Origin: Actinomycetes bacterium | GTDB lineage: Bacteria; Actinomycetota; Acidimicrobiia; Acidimicrobiales; RAAP-2 | Direction: 5' to 3' | NCBI GenBank assembly: GCA_021791615.1 | Contig: JAJYWG010000540.1 | Location: 1 to 45,825, forward strand | Length of the DNA: 45,825 nucleotides | Part shown: piece by piece, positions 25,610 through 34,308 of the stretch | Layout of the letters: every line of letters begins with the position of its first letter | Position numbering within the stretch: position 1 is the first letter of the stretch | Made by a program: the position numbers and the translations under genes | Notes under the pieces: model-generated | Told to the model about the DNA's origin: nothing | Database searches by the model: none | What the model saw: only the letters and a program-made list of their open reading frames with translations

Positions 25610-26998
25610 GTGGCCGTGGGAGACAGGGTGGACCAGTTCCGTGCCCTCGCTCGCCAGGCACTGCACGATCTCTTCGACCAGCGCAAGCCCTTCGGTCGGC
25701 TGGCGCTGACCCAAGTCCTCATGCTGGCCGGCGACACCCTCGTGACCATCTCTCTCGCCGGGTCCCTCTTCTTCTCCATCTCGCCTCACGAGGCGAAGAG
25801 CAAGGTGTTCTTGTACTTGGTGCTGACCCTGGCGCCGTTTGCCGTCGTGTCTCCGTTGCTCGGGCCGCTGATCGACCGCTCCCGTGGCGCGAGGCGGGCA
25901 ATGGCGATGGCCTCGGCGCTCGGGCGCTGCGCCCTGTGCCCGCTGATGGCGTCCGACACGCACAGCCTCTTGCTGTTCCCCGAAGCCTTCTGCATCCTCG
26001 TCCTCTCCAAGCTCTACTTGGTCACCCGGGGCGCGCTCGTCCCGGAGATGGCTGCTGCCGGAGGGATCGTGGGTTCCGGCGAGCGAGACGGAGCAGGCGC
26101 GCCGTCCGCTTCGAGCGCGCACCCCGGCTCGGGTCAGCGGGTGCGGACCGAGTTCGCGGCCTTGAATGCCCGGCTCACCTTGCTCGGGACGCTGGCGGGG
26201 TTTGCAGCCTCGGTGCCAGGCGTCGTGCTCCTCAAGGTGACGGGCGCTCCGGGAGTCTTGGTCTTCGACGCGTTCGTGTTCGCCTCAGCTGCGGTCGCTG
26301 CTGCCAGGTTGCCCGTGCCCCGGGTCAGCCGCCGCACGCGGACGGCTGCAGCCGGTGCACCGAGAGCGAGCGCGCACCACGTCGCCGCGGACGACCTGAG
26401 GGGTTTGCAGCCGATCGCCCATCCGGAGGTCATCTTCGGTCTGACCACGATCTCGCTCGTGCGCGGGCTGGCCGGCTTCCTGGTGTTCCTGCTGGCCTTC
26501 GGCCTGCGGCGGGAGAACGCTGCGCTGTGGTGGTACGGGCTGGCGCTCGGGGCGAGCGGCGCGGGATCGCTCGGGGGACTGCTGCTCGTCGCCCGTTTGC
26601 GCCGCCGCCTGAGCGAGCAGCAGCTCCTGCTCACGGCCATCTGGCTCATCGCCGTCGCCGCCTTCGGCGCCGCCATGTGGGGCACGCTGGTGGCCGAAGC
26701 CGGCCTGGCCCTCTTCGTCGGCCTGGCCGGCGCGTTGGGCCAGCCTTCGTTCGACGCCATCGCCCAGCGCAACGTGCCCTTGCCCGCCCAAGGACGGGCG
26801 TTCGCCCGTTTCGCCACGCGCCAGCAGCTCGTGTGGGTCCTGGGAGCGCTCATCCCGGTGGTGGTCGCCCTCCCCTTCCCCGACGGCGACGTGGTCATGG
26901 CGTCGGTGGCGGCGGCCGGCGGGCTGTTCTACGTGTCGAGCCGCCGGGCGGTCCGCCATCGGGCCCTCCCGCGCAGCCACGGGATCGAAGAGGCCTGA
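25610..26998 (+). CDS. MFS-type membrane transporter
   Basis: This 462-residue integral membrane protein has about 10-12 predicted helices, with the MFS-like loop GPLIDRSRGARRAMAMASA between early helices. A polar, Gly/Ser-rich loop at about residues 145-180 and a His/Asp-rich loop near 255-270 separate the halves. A DUF of fused-MFS type or a macrolide-efflux-like member is possible; the substrate is unknown. The start is the GTG at 25610, with a second GTG two codons on. The gene is divergent from the RAM gene (88 bp gap) and convergent with the pilin operon. Confidence 0.8.
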   Translation: MAVGDRVDQFRALARQALHDLFDQRKPFGRLALTQVLMLAGDTLVTISLAGSLFFSISPHEAKSKVFLYLVLTLAPFAVVSPLLGPLIDRSRGARRAMAMASALGRCALCPLMASDTHSLLLFPEAFCILVLSKLYLVTRGALVPEMAAAGGIVGSGERDGAGAPSASSAHPGSGQRVRTEFAALNARLTLLGTLAGFAASVPGVVLLKVTGAPGVLVFDAFVFASAAVAAARLPVPRVSRRTRTAAAGAPRASAHHVAADDLRGLQPIAHPEVIFGLTTISLVRGLAGFLVFLLAFGLRRENAALWWYGLALGASGAGSLGGLLLVARLRRRLSEQQLLLTAIWLIAVAAFGAAMWGTLVAEAGLALFVGLAGALGQPSFDAIAQRNVPLPAQGRAFARFATRQQLVWVLGALIPVVVALPFPDGDVVMASVAAAGGLFYVSSRRAVRHRALPRSHGIEEA

Positions 26999-27021
26999 GC
27001 GAGCGCCGGTGAAGCCCGGGC

Positions 27022-27037
27022 CGAGCTGGTCAGCTCG
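27022..27037. terminator. Possible terminator hairpin between convergent genes
   Basis: CGAGCTG (27022-27028) and CAGCTCG (27031-27037) form a perfect 7-bp stem with a two-base gap, overlapping the stop codon of the PilX-like gene. The loop as written is too short to close without opening the top pairs. No T-run follows. Confidence 0.3.
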
Positions 27038-28631
27038 CCTGGCGGACGAAGAGCACGCCGACCGAGGCCTTCCCGGCCACCGAGCGCGAGCCCCCCGAGG
27101 CGCCCGCGACTGTGAGCGGCGAGCCGAACGCCATCCCGTTCTCAGCGGTGTATGTGCTGCCGGCGTAGATCTCCCCCTCGACCACCTTGGCCGAACCGGT
27201 CATGGAGATCTTGCACGGCGTGTAGAAGAGGGTGTCCACTCCTGTGTAGATCTTGCCGGTGAATGTAATGAGCCCGTTTGTCCCGGTGCACGAGACCGGT
27301 GACCCTGTGGACTTGTCGGTCGGGACGATGAGGCCGAGCTGGTGGGTGGCGCCGGCCGTCGAGACGCTCACGTTGGCCGGTGTGGGAAGGTCGAAGCCTG
27401 CGGTCGAGAGCACGACCAGGTTCCGGGCCAGGACGAGCTTTGTGCAGTAGTAGGCTGTCTGCCACGACGGGCAGTTCGGGTGGCGCTGAGGGAGTGTGAC
27501 CTTGCACGACGTGTACAGCGCCACCGGCTTGGATGTCCCTGTCGCTGTGCTCGCTGTGTGCATGGCGAACATCGCCTTGTAGACCTTGGCGCATGTGCTC
27601 CCGGCGTTCAGCGCGCGGTACCCGCTCGCGACCCATCCACTGGGTGTCCAGATCACCTTCGGGAAAGTCTGGGTCGTGAGCGAGCCGAGACTCGAGTCGT
27701 CCTCGACGATATGAGCTGCGGGGTGTGTGCCCGGCCACCACGAGGGGGTGGTGATCTTGGTCTTCGCGACGACGCCGTGGAGTGTCGGGTTCCCTGCGAT
27801 GTCGATGCCCGGTGTCGCGGTGCTGAAGGAGACGAGTGTGCCGCCGACAGAGGGGCTCCCGCTCGGGATGGAGATCGCCCCCCCCGCCTTGGCGTTGCCG
27901 GCGATCTTGCAGTTGCCTGTGAGGGTCATGTTCCCGGTGGCCACCAGTGTGCCCGTCATGCTCCCCCCGCTGCCGCACTTGACGCTGCCGTTCACGTAGA
28001 CGGTCTTTGTCGGGGTGTCGAAGGCATCGGCACCTGAGACTGTGAACCCGGCGCCGATGTAGGCGGCGTCTCCGAACACCGAGCCCAGCGGCGAGACGGC
28101 GATGTCCGCCTCGGAGACCACGCGGGCGCTCTTGGTCCCGTCCTTCCCGGTCGAGGTGAGCAGGACGGCCTTGGGCAGTGTTGTCGCCTTGCTGGCTGCC
28201 GAGAGGCTGGAACAGGCGAGCTTGGTGCGAGCTGTCAGTGTCGAGAAGTACGTGGCTGTGACCGAGTACGAGGAGGAGCGGGGCGCGCTGCCCAATGTGC
28301 CGCGCACTGCTGTGGCACCGCATGGAGCTGTCTTGACACTGGCCTCGGACTCGATGCGCTGGTAGGCGGCGTCCACGCCGGACTGGGCTGATTGGAGCGC
28401 CTGCTGGTAGTCCACGTTCGAGATCGTGGTGGCGCTGTCGGTGACGAGCACTTGGGACCCGACCATCCCGACGAGGGAGAAGACGACGGCCATGATCACC
28501 ACGGTGACGAGCACTGCGAACCCGGCGTCGGGGGACCGGCGGGCCCACGCGCGCTGCGCTGCTCTCCCGTGTCCTGCGGTCCGCGTGCGCCGGGAGTGCT
28601 GATGGCGGTGGGAGCCAGGTCGTACATGCAT
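27030..28631 (-). CDS. PilX-like type IV pilus/surface-associated protein
   Basis: The 533-residue product has a basic 36-residue leader (many His/Arg), then SPDAGFAVLVTVVIMAVVFSLVGMVGSQV broken here to cite GFAVLVTVVIMAVVFSLVGM, a single hydrophobic segment typical of PilX N-domains. The region NVDYQQALQSAQSGVDAAYQ follows. The large extracellular part is Thr/Ser/Gly-rich with repeated short strands (SMTGTLVATGNMTLTGNCKI), recalling bactofilin-like beta-helices, and has about ten cysteines that may form disulfides. The ATG follows GAGAGGAGGA at good spacing. It is the third gene of the PilV/PilW/PilX-like set. Threonine codon ACA is strikingly frequent. Confidence 0.72.
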   Translation of the reverse strand: MHVRPGSHRHQHSRRTRTAGHGRAAQRAWARRSPDAGFAVLVTVVIMAVVFSLVGMVGSQVLVTDSATTISNVDYQQALQSAQSGVDAAYQRIESEASVKTAPCGATAVRGTLGSAPRSSSYSVTATYFSTLTARTKLACSSLSAASKATTLPKAVLLTSTGKDGTKSARVVSEADIAVSPLGSVFGDAAYIGAGFTVSGADAFDTPTKTVYVNGSVKCGSGGSMTGTLVATGNMTLTGNCKIAGNAKAGGAISIPSGSPSVGGTLVSFSTATPGIDIAGNPTLHGVVAKTKITTPSWWPGTHPAAHIVEDDSSLGSLTTQTFPKVIWTPSGWVASGYRALNAGSTCAKVYKAMFAMHTASTATGTSKPVALYTSCKVTLPQRHPNCPSWQTAYYCTKLVLARNLVVLSTAGFDLPTPANVSVSTAGATHQLGLIVPTDKSTGSPVSCTGTNGLITFTGKIYTGVDTLFYTPCKISMTGSAKVVEGEIYAGSTYTAENGMAFGSPLTVAGASGGSRSVAGKASVGVLFVRQAS

Positions 28632-28678
28632 GGCTGTCCTCCTCTCGGTCTCCCTCGGCGAGACGGTGCGCCACGAGG

Positions 28679-29335
28679 TCATGGTGCACCGGCCGGGGGC
28701 ACTGGTGTGCAGAACTGGGTGTCGGTCGGGGAGAAGAACTGGGCGTCTGTCGCCGCGAACGACGTCCGTACCGCGAGAGCAGGGACGGGTGACCCCCCCG
28801 TGCGGATGTCCAAGTCGACGTCGAGGACCCGGTTGTCGTACGACGATGTGGAGGCGAGGGCGAACGGGGGCTGTGTCGCCGGGTTGGTCACTTGCGAGGC
28901 GACTGTCCGCCACACGGAGGCCTGGCCTGGCTGGCCCTCCGGCCATGAGCGCAGCTCGAGGTGAGATGTGAGGACCCGCCACTGCTCGCATGTTGTCCCG
29001 GACCGGCCGACGATGAGGAGCCGGAGCGAGAACCCCGCGGGGATCCCGGCGCCGGCGTTGGTGCCCTCGGTTGCCGGGTTGAAGACGACATTGGCGGCGG
29101 TGACCTGCTGCTGGAGTTGGGCGAGGACGGAGTTGGCGAGCTGGTTCTCCTGGTTGACGGCCAGCGTCCCGTTGCTCTCCTTCAGGGTCACCGCGAGCGA
29201 CGCCGTGACGAGGCTCAGCACGATCGCCGCCACTCCCATCGCCACCAGGATCTCCACGAGGCTGAACCCGTCCTCCCGGCGCCCGGTCCGGCGCCGCTCC
29301 TCGAAAGCCCGCACCACGCGGGTCACGCCGCTCAC
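28679..29335 (-). CDS. PilW-like type IV prepilin
   Basis: This 218-residue minor-pilin-like protein has a short basic leader and a prepilin peptidase site, EDG followed by FSLVEILVAMGVAAIVLSLV. Cleavage after Gly would leave Phe1 and Glu5, as in type IV pilins. The hydrophobic helix is followed by NQENQLANSVLAQLQQQV and a Ser/Thr-rich globular part with two or three cysteines. Minor pilins of this type prime assembly or decorate pili. The GTG at 29335 overlaps the stop of the PilV-like gene (GTGA). No assembly ATPase, prepilin peptidase or major pilin gene is in the window. Confidence 0.82.
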   Translation of the reverse strand: MSGVTRVVRAFEERRRTGRREDGFSLVEILVAMGVAAIVLSLVTASLAVTLKESNGTLAVNQENQLANSVLAQLQQQVTAANVVFNPATEGTNAGAGIPAGFSLRLLIVGRSGTTCEQWRVLTSHLELRSWPEGQPGQASVWRTVASQVTNPATQPPFALASTSSYDNRVLDVDLDIRTGGSPVPALAVRTSFAATDAQFFSPTDTQFCTPVPPAGAP

Positions 29336-31215
29336 GATGCCGCCTGGTAGGACGCCGAGGCCAGGACCGCGCCGAGGTTCGCTGTGATGACCAGGTCGCA
29401 CAGGACGGTCGACCCCTGGACGACCTCGTAGTCCACCGTGATCCGCGGCGAGGGGATCGTGCGGCGCCCCAGGCACGGGTTCTGGCAGGCCGAGCTTGTG
29501 CTGGTCTGTGTGGTGGCGCCGCCGATCGAGACGGTCGTCGCGACGGTGACGGTCACTGGCCCCCCTGGGGCCGACGGGTCCTGGGCGGTGACCTTGGGCA
29601 CCGAGATCGTCTGCGACGACGTGCCGAGGGATGCCGAGGTGTACCCCGACCCGTTCCAGTAGGAGATAGACGGTGCCGGGGCGCCGGGGATCGGGACCGC
29701 GACGGAGGACGTGACGTGGGTCCCGCTGGTCCCGCTCGAAGCCGATGCTGTCGCCTGCGCCGAGTAGTCGCTCACGGCGAGCACCCCTTTGGTCGGTGTC
29801 CACCCCGCCGGAGCGGTCACGGCGCCGGGGAGGCCGCCCAGGGCCACCGTCCCCAGGGCCTCTCGCGCGGCGGCGCTGGCGCAGCCTGCTGTGGCACCCG
29901 ACGGGCACCCCGCCTGCCCGGGACCCGAGCGCTGGGAAACGACCCGGTCGGCATCGCCGGTCGCCTGGGGACCGACGGTGACCAGGTTCGCTGTGCCCAG
30001 TGTGGCGCTGCCGAGCGCGGCGGTGATCGCGGCGGTGCTCGCCTGGTGCACTGTCCCGCTCCCGCACGGCTCCGACGTCGACTGCGCAACTCCCGCGAGT
30101 GAGGCGCACCCCTGCGCGCTCTGCGCCGACACGGTGCTGACGCTTCCCCCCGAGTCGTCAGAGGAGGGAGATGCCGTGATCGAGTTGCGTGACCCCGAGA
30201 GGACGACCGACTGTGAGCTCTGGGAGAGGCTCGAGCTCTCGAACGGCGCTTCCCCTGTGGCCGGGTCGTTGCTGGCCTGGGTGCTCACCTCGCTGACCTC
30301 GTCCTGGCCGGTGGAGCCTTGCACCGTCACGCCGGTGGCGCGAGCCTGACCTCTCACCGAAGAGGTCCTCACCAGCGAGTTGCTCGTGGACGTCCCGCTC
30401 AAGAGGAGCGAGACGGCTGTGAACGACACTCCCTCGATCGGGTAGGGCGATCCGGGCGCCGCGGTCACGGTCACCACCCCGAGCCCTCCTGTGGCAGAGG
30501 CGGTGAAGTTGGGCTTGCACGGACCCGTTGTGCCCGTCGTCTCGTCGCAGCGGCCGATTGTCGAGACGAGGGACTGCCCGGTGACCGACGATGTCTGTCC
30601 TGAGGCGTACCGCCACGAGACGATCACCGTGACTCGGACGACCCCGGGGACCGCGACGGCGGTGTGTGTCGGTGTGTTGACCGGCGGTGTCTCGTACTGG
30701 GTCGGGAACACCGCCACCGAGAACGTGGTCCCGTTGACCGTTGCCGGGGCCACGTGCGGGTAGAGCGGAGCGGGAGGCGGTGCCGTGGTGCCCGGTGTGG
30801 AGTGGATGACGTCCTCGCCTGTGCCGGTGAGTCGGTCCTCGGGGTCGGAGAACAGCCAGGTGCTGCCGGACTTCTTGATGTGCGCTGTCCCCGTCGTGGC
30901 GTCGGAGGCGTCGAGCCCTTTCGCCAGGTCCGCGTAGGGCAGCGCCCTCACGATCGAGAGCGTCTTGGTGAGGAGCTGCTGGGCCACCGCCTCGTTCCTG
31001 GTCCTGGTGGTCGCCGTGAGCTGTGAGGCGAGCACCTGCCCCACGGAGACCAGGACGACGGCCAGTACGGCAAGCGCCACGACCACTTCGATCAGGCTGA
31101 ACCCCCGATCGTCAGTGGTGCGAGCCTTGCTGCTCCTCGCATGATGGATGTCTGGAAGATCCTTGGAGCGCTGCGCTCCGCGTGCGCAACGCCGGGCCGG
31201 TCGCAAGCCCGCCAA
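29332..31215 (-). CDS. Large PilV-like type IV prepilin, Ser/Thr/Ala-rich
   Basis: The N-terminus carries a prepilin site DDRG followed by FSLIEVVVALAVLAVVLVSV, with Glu5 in place, so it should be processed and inserted like a pilin. The frame of 627 codons is several times longer than usual minor pilins (150-250 residues). The middle (about 265-480) is a low-complexity Ser/Thr/Gln/Ala-rich region with few charged residues, possibly a stalk. About ten cysteines lie in the last two thirds. The start is uncertain: no ATG or GTG with a ribosome binding site precedes the leader; TTG 31215 or TTG 31206 are candidates. First gene of the pilin-like set. Confidence 0.72.
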   Translation of the reverse strand: MAGLRPARRCARGAQRSKDLPDIHHARSSKARTTDDRGFSLIEVVVALAVLAVVLVSVGQVLASQLTATTRTRNEAVAQQLLTKTLSIVRALPYADLAKGLDASDATTGTAHIKKSGSTWLFSDPEDRLTGTGEDVIHSTPGTTAPPPAPLYPHVAPATVNGTTFSVAVFPTQYETPPVNTPTHTAVAVPGVVRVTVIVSWRYASGQTSSVTGQSLVSTIGRCDETTGTTGPCKPNFTASATGGLGVVTVTAAPGSPYPIEGVSFTAVSLLLSGTSTSNSLVRTSSVRGQARATGVTVQGSTGQDEVSEVSTQASNDPATGEAPFESSSLSQSSQSVVLSGSRNSITASPSSDDSGGSVSTVSAQSAQGCASLAGVAQSTSEPCGSGTVHQASTAAITAALGSATLGTANLVTVGPQATGDADRVVSQRSGPGQAGCPSGATAGCASAAAREALGTVALGGLPGAVTAPAGWTPTKGVLAVSDYSAQATASASSGTSGTHVTSSVAVPIPGAPAPSISYWNGSGYTSASLGTSSQTISVPKVTAQDPSAPGGPVTVTVATTVSIGGATTQTSTSSACQNPCLGRRTIPSPRITVDYEVVQGSTVLCDLVITANLGAVLASASYQAAS

Positions 31216-31277
31216 CTGCAGAACCGGCCGCCGGTACGACGGTCCGGAGCTGGAGATGATCCTCCCCCTCTCTCGAC

Positions 31278-31303
31278 GATCGAGCCGTCGCCGGCTCGAT
31301 CGA
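31278..31303. promoter_or_regulatory. Perfect 10-bp inverted repeat upstream of pilin-like operon
   Basis: CGATCGAGCC (31278-31287) and GGCTCGATCG (31294-31303) pair perfectly around six bases. It lies 63-88 bp before the first pilin-like gene's longest start, on the promoter side. It could be an operator or, in RNA, a leader hairpin. Confidence 0.45.
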
Positions 31304-31380
31304 TCCCGGCGCGGACCTGGCAGAACGCGCCGTCACTCCACTGCCAAGTATGAGACAGAACGTCGGAGAATGGAAGACCT

Positions 31381-31404
31381 TTCACAAAATCATCACACTG
31401 TGAA
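31381..31404. promoter_or_regulatory. Inverted repeat in AT-rich patch, possible pilin promoter region
   Basis: TTCACA (31381-31386) and TGTGAA (31399-31404) are inverted around 12 bases, in the most AT-rich stretch of the 276-bp gap between the pilin-like set and hyuA. The arms are spaced two helical turns apart by centre, compatible with a dimeric regulator. No clear -10/-35 pair could be fixed. Confidence 0.3.
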
Positions 31405-31491
31405 GGAAAGTTCCAACGGTTGTTCGAGCGGTCGGCCAGCTCGCGCTCGTCGCCGCACTCCGAGCCGCGCTGCCGGCGGGGAGCCCAGTGC

Positions 31492-33564
31492 TCAGTGCTC
31501 GACGGTGATGTCGTAGTTGCCGTGCTCGTCGAGTCGCGCCGTGTCCGAGGGGGACAGCACCACGACGGTGAACGGCTCTTCGACGAGCGCGGGTCCGGCA
31601 ACGACGGTCCCGGGGCCCAGTGCGGAGCCGTCGTACGTCGGCGCCTCGACGAACCCGCCTTCGAACCTGACGGCTCGAGAGCCGGTGCGTGCGTCCTCGA
31701 GGGAGGTCGCGGCGCCCATGCGGGCGAGCACCGGCGGCTTGGGGGTGAGTCCACGGTGGACGAGGCGGATGCCTCGCAGGAGTGGCTGCTGGGTGGGGAA
31801 GGAGAAGCCGCGGGTGGCCTGGTGAAGATCGTGGAACCTGTCTGCCAGGTCGAGCAGGTCGGCGTCCGCCATGACCCCGCCACCGGGCAGCGGCACGCTC
31901 ATGTCGAAGTTCTGCCCGTGGTAGCACATCTGGGCGAACAGCGACGACTCGACCTGGTCGGGAGCGAGGTTGGCCGGGGCCAGCTCCCGCTCGGCTTCCT
32001 CCAGGAGCTCGTCGGCGAGCGAGCTGACGCGTGCGAGGTCGACTTCGGAGAGCTTCACGACGTACGCCCGCATGAGGTCGACGACGTAGTCCGAGACGAG
32101 CAGCCCGAGGGCCGAGAACGCGGGCGAGGCTTTGGGGACGAGCACCCGGTGGATCCCGAGCTCGCGGGCTTGCGCCCAGGCGTGGACGGCGCCTCCGCCC
32201 CCGTAGGCGATGAGCGCGCAGGTGCGGGGATCGGCGCCGTGGCTCGAGAGCACTTTGCGGACGGCGTTCGCCATGTTCGCGTTCACGATCCGCTGGATGG
32301 CCCACGCCGCGTCTTCGACGTCGAGCCCGAGCGGCTCTGCGACATCTCGTGTGATCGCGCGGCGGGCGGCGTCGACGTCCAGCTCCATGCGCCCGGCCGC
32401 GAAGCCTTTGGTCGGCAGGTACCCGAGCACGGCGTCGGCGTCGGTGACCGTCGCCCGTTCGCCACCTCGCCCGTAGCAGACCGGCCCGGGATAGGACCCG
32501 GCGCTCTCAGGGCCGACGAGCAGCGCACCTTGCCGGACCCGGGCGATCGAGCCGCCGCCGGCACCGACGCTGTGGATGTCGACCATCGGGAGGTTGAGGT
32601 AGTAGCGGTGGCGCCAGTTCCAGTCGGTGGTGACGGCCGGCTGGCCGCCGCGCACGAGGCACACGTCGTACGAGGTCCCACCCATGTCGGCGGCGACGAA
32701 GTCGGTCACCCCACTGCGGCCGGCGGCGATCGCGGCGGCCATGACGCCACCCGTCGGTCCCGACCCGAGCAGCGAGACAGCGCGCCGCGCCACCGACTCG
32801 GGCGGCATGACACCGCCGCTCGACTGCATGAGGACGACCCGGCCGGCGAACCCCGCGTCGCGGAGGCGGTGGACGAGGCGGTCCACGTACGCCGTGATCC
32901 GGGGCGCGACGTAGGCGTTGACCAGCGTCGTCGAGGTGCGCTCGAACTCGGGAGCCCGGGGGAGGACTTCGTGGGAGAGCGAGACGTGCTCCACATCGGG
33001 GTACTCCTCGGCGATGATCTCGCGCGCTCGCAGCTCGTGGACGGGGTTCACGAAGCTGAACAGGAAGCAGACACCGATCGAGGTCACGCCGAGCTGGCGG
33101 AGCCGCCGGACTCCCCGGCGGACGGCGTCTTCGTCGAGCGCCAACACGACGTTGCCCTCGAAGTCCAGGCGCTCCGGCACGGGGATGCGGGCGCGGCGCC
33201 TGGCGATCGGGACCGGCGGTGGGTAGGCCGGGTCCCAGATGTTCTCCTTGTGGTCGCGCCGGAGCTCGATCTCGTCGCGGTGGCCCTCGGTGGCCAGGAG
33301 CCCGGTGACGGCGCCGCTCATCTCGATCATCGTGTTGTCGGCGGTGGTCGTCCCGTGGACGAAGGCCTCGATACCCGCGCACAGCGTGGCCAAGTCGGTG
33401 CCGACGTTCGCCGCCATCTGGCGCAGCCCTTCGACGACGCCGGTCGACTGGTCCTCGGGCGTCGTCGGCGTCTTGTCCAGGATGATCTCGCCGTCGGGGG
33501 TGATGCAGATCATGTCGGTAAAGGTCCCCCCCACGTCCACACCGACGCGGTAGCCACCGCTCAT
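31492..33564 (-). CDS. Hydantoinase/oxoprolinase subunit A (HyuA-like)
   Basis: This 690-residue protein matches the hydantoinase A / N-methylhydantoinase A / acetone carboxylase beta family, ATP-dependent enzymes opening cyclic amides or carboxylating ketones. The actin-like start is YRVGVDVGGTFTDMICI, then FVHGTTTADNTMIE, DMGGTSYDVCLVRGG, SVGAGGGSIARV and ALIAYGGGGAVHAWAQARELG. The ATG follows CAGGAGG at 7-base spacing. Length is normal for subunit A alone, but the usual partner subunit B is not adjacent on either side. An operator-like palindrome lies 65-80 bp upstream of the start, probably inside the promoter. Confidence 0.9.
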   Translation of the reverse strand: MSGGYRVGVDVGGTFTDMICITPDGEIILDKTPTTPEDQSTGVVEGLRQMAANVGTDLATLCAGIEAFVHGTTTADNTMIEMSGAVTGLLATEGHRDEIELRRDHKENIWDPAYPPPVPIARRRARIPVPERLDFEGNVVLALDEDAVRRGVRRLRQLGVTSIGVCFLFSFVNPVHELRAREIIAEEYPDVEHVSLSHEVLPRAPEFERTSTTLVNAYVAPRITAYVDRLVHRLRDAGFAGRVVLMQSSGGVMPPESVARRAVSLLGSGPTGGVMAAAIAAGRSGVTDFVAADMGGTSYDVCLVRGGQPAVTTDWNWRHRYYLNLPMVDIHSVGAGGGSIARVRQGALLVGPESAGSYPGPVCYGRGGERATVTDADAVLGYLPTKGFAAGRMELDVDAARRAITRDVAEPLGLDVEDAAWAIQRIVNANMANAVRKVLSSHGADPRTCALIAYGGGGAVHAWAQARELGIHRVLVPKASPAFSALGLLVSDYVVDLMRAYVVKLSEVDLARVSSLADELLEEAERELAPANLAPDQVESSLFAQMCYHGQNFDMSVPLPGGGVMADADLLDLADRFHDLHQATRGFSFPTQQPLLRGIRLVHRGLTPKPPVLARMGAATSLEDARTGSRAVRFEGGFVEAPTYDGSALGPGTVVAGPALVEEPFTVVVLSPSDTARLDEHGNYDITVEH

Positions 33565-33621
33565 CCGCCCGCCTCCTGGAGCTCGCCTCTCACGCACCCT
33601 CCTCTGCAACTGCTCGGGCGA

Positions 33622-33643
33622 GTCTAACCTGACATCAGCGTCA
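33622..33643 (-). promoter_or_regulatory. Operator-like motif in hyuA promoter, shared with FGGY kinase promoter
   Basis: On the minus strand the motif starts TGACGCTGATGTCAGGTT and ends AGAC. It contains the palindrome CTGAC-N6-GTCAG (33629-33644 on the plus strand). It matches 18 of 22 positions of 44070-44091, in the same orientation relative to its gene. A possible promoter (TTCACT, 16-bp gap, TAGACT on the minus strand) would place it between -35 and -10, as expected for a repressor site. Confidence 0.5.
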
Positions 33644-33731
33644 GTGAACGGGGCCGTCGGGCGGAATCGAGCGAGCCGTCTCGCGCACCGTTTCCGCCGA
33701 CCGCGCTCCAAGGACTTGGTAGCTTCTCGGA

Positions 33732-34295
33732 GTGCCCGTCTGGCTGACCGAGCCCGAGCACGCCACCCTGGTCGCGGCGTGCAATCGTCTCATCCCTCCG
33801 GACGAGCATGGCCCCGGTGCCGGGGCCATGGGTGCGGCCACCTACATCGACACCCTGCTCGGCGCGTTCGAGCTCGACCCGCCGCGCATCTGGGCCGGTG
33901 GCCCGGCGTCGGGGCGCCGTGGGGGCGAGGCCGGGTTCGCTCGTTTCCTTCCCCTCGGGCCGCTCGACGAGCTGGCCTGGCGCACCCGGATCGAGGGCTC
34001 CCGTGGGCAGCCCGAACGAGAGATCAACGGCCCGGTGGTCGGGCTCCAGGAGCGCTACCGGCAGGGCCTCGCCGCGCTCGGCGAGGACTTCGTGCGCTGC
34101 CCGCCGGACGTCCAGGACGATCGGCTGCGAGCCTGCGGACCCTTCACCGACCTCTTGTACCGGCACACGTGCGAGGCCACCTATGGCGCGCCCGAGTACG
34201 GAGGCAACACCGACGGTGCCGGGTGGCGGAGCATCGGCTTCGACGGCGACGTGCAGCCTCGGGGATGGACCGACGCCGAGGTCAGTGGACCGTGA
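33732..34295 (+). CDS. Gluconate 2-dehydrogenase subunit 3-like protein
   Basis: This 187-residue protein belongs to the small-subunit family of membrane-linked GMC dehydrogenases (gluconate 2-dehydrogenase subunit 3). Visible features are the start LTEPEHATLVAACNRLIPPDEHGPGA cited in part as ATLVAACNRLIPPDEHG, AATYIDTLLG, and the C-terminal CEATYGAPEYGGNTDGAGWRSIGF broken as EATYGAPEYGGN and GWRSIGFDGD. Such subunits stabilise the catalytic flavoprotein and often carry a Tat signal, which is absent here, so it may act in the cytoplasm or travel with its partner. The GTG start is 167 bp from divergent hyuA. The catalytic subunit gene follows directly. Confidence 0.85.
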   Translation: MPVWLTEPEHATLVAACNRLIPPDEHGPGAGAMGAATYIDTLLGAFELDPPRIWAGGPASGRRGGEAGFARFLPLGPLDELAWRTRIEGSRGQPEREINGPVVGLQERYRQGLAALGEDFVRCPPDVQDDRLRACGPFTDLLYRHTCEATYGAPEYGGNTDGAGWRSIGFDGDVQPRGWTDAEVSGP

Positions 34296-34308
34296 CGGGC
34301 CGGCGGTG

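Noticed and set aside
31216..31450. Cyclic-di-GMP riboswitch ahead of the pilin-like genes
   Set aside because: I looked for the conserved GEMM cores (CGCAAAGCC-type segment and its tetraloop receptor) on the transcribed strand and did not find them.
31420..33627. 735-codon plus-strand frame
   Set aside because: It is antisense to hyuA, which has clear family motifs and a ribosome binding site. Long open antisense frames are expected at this GC content.
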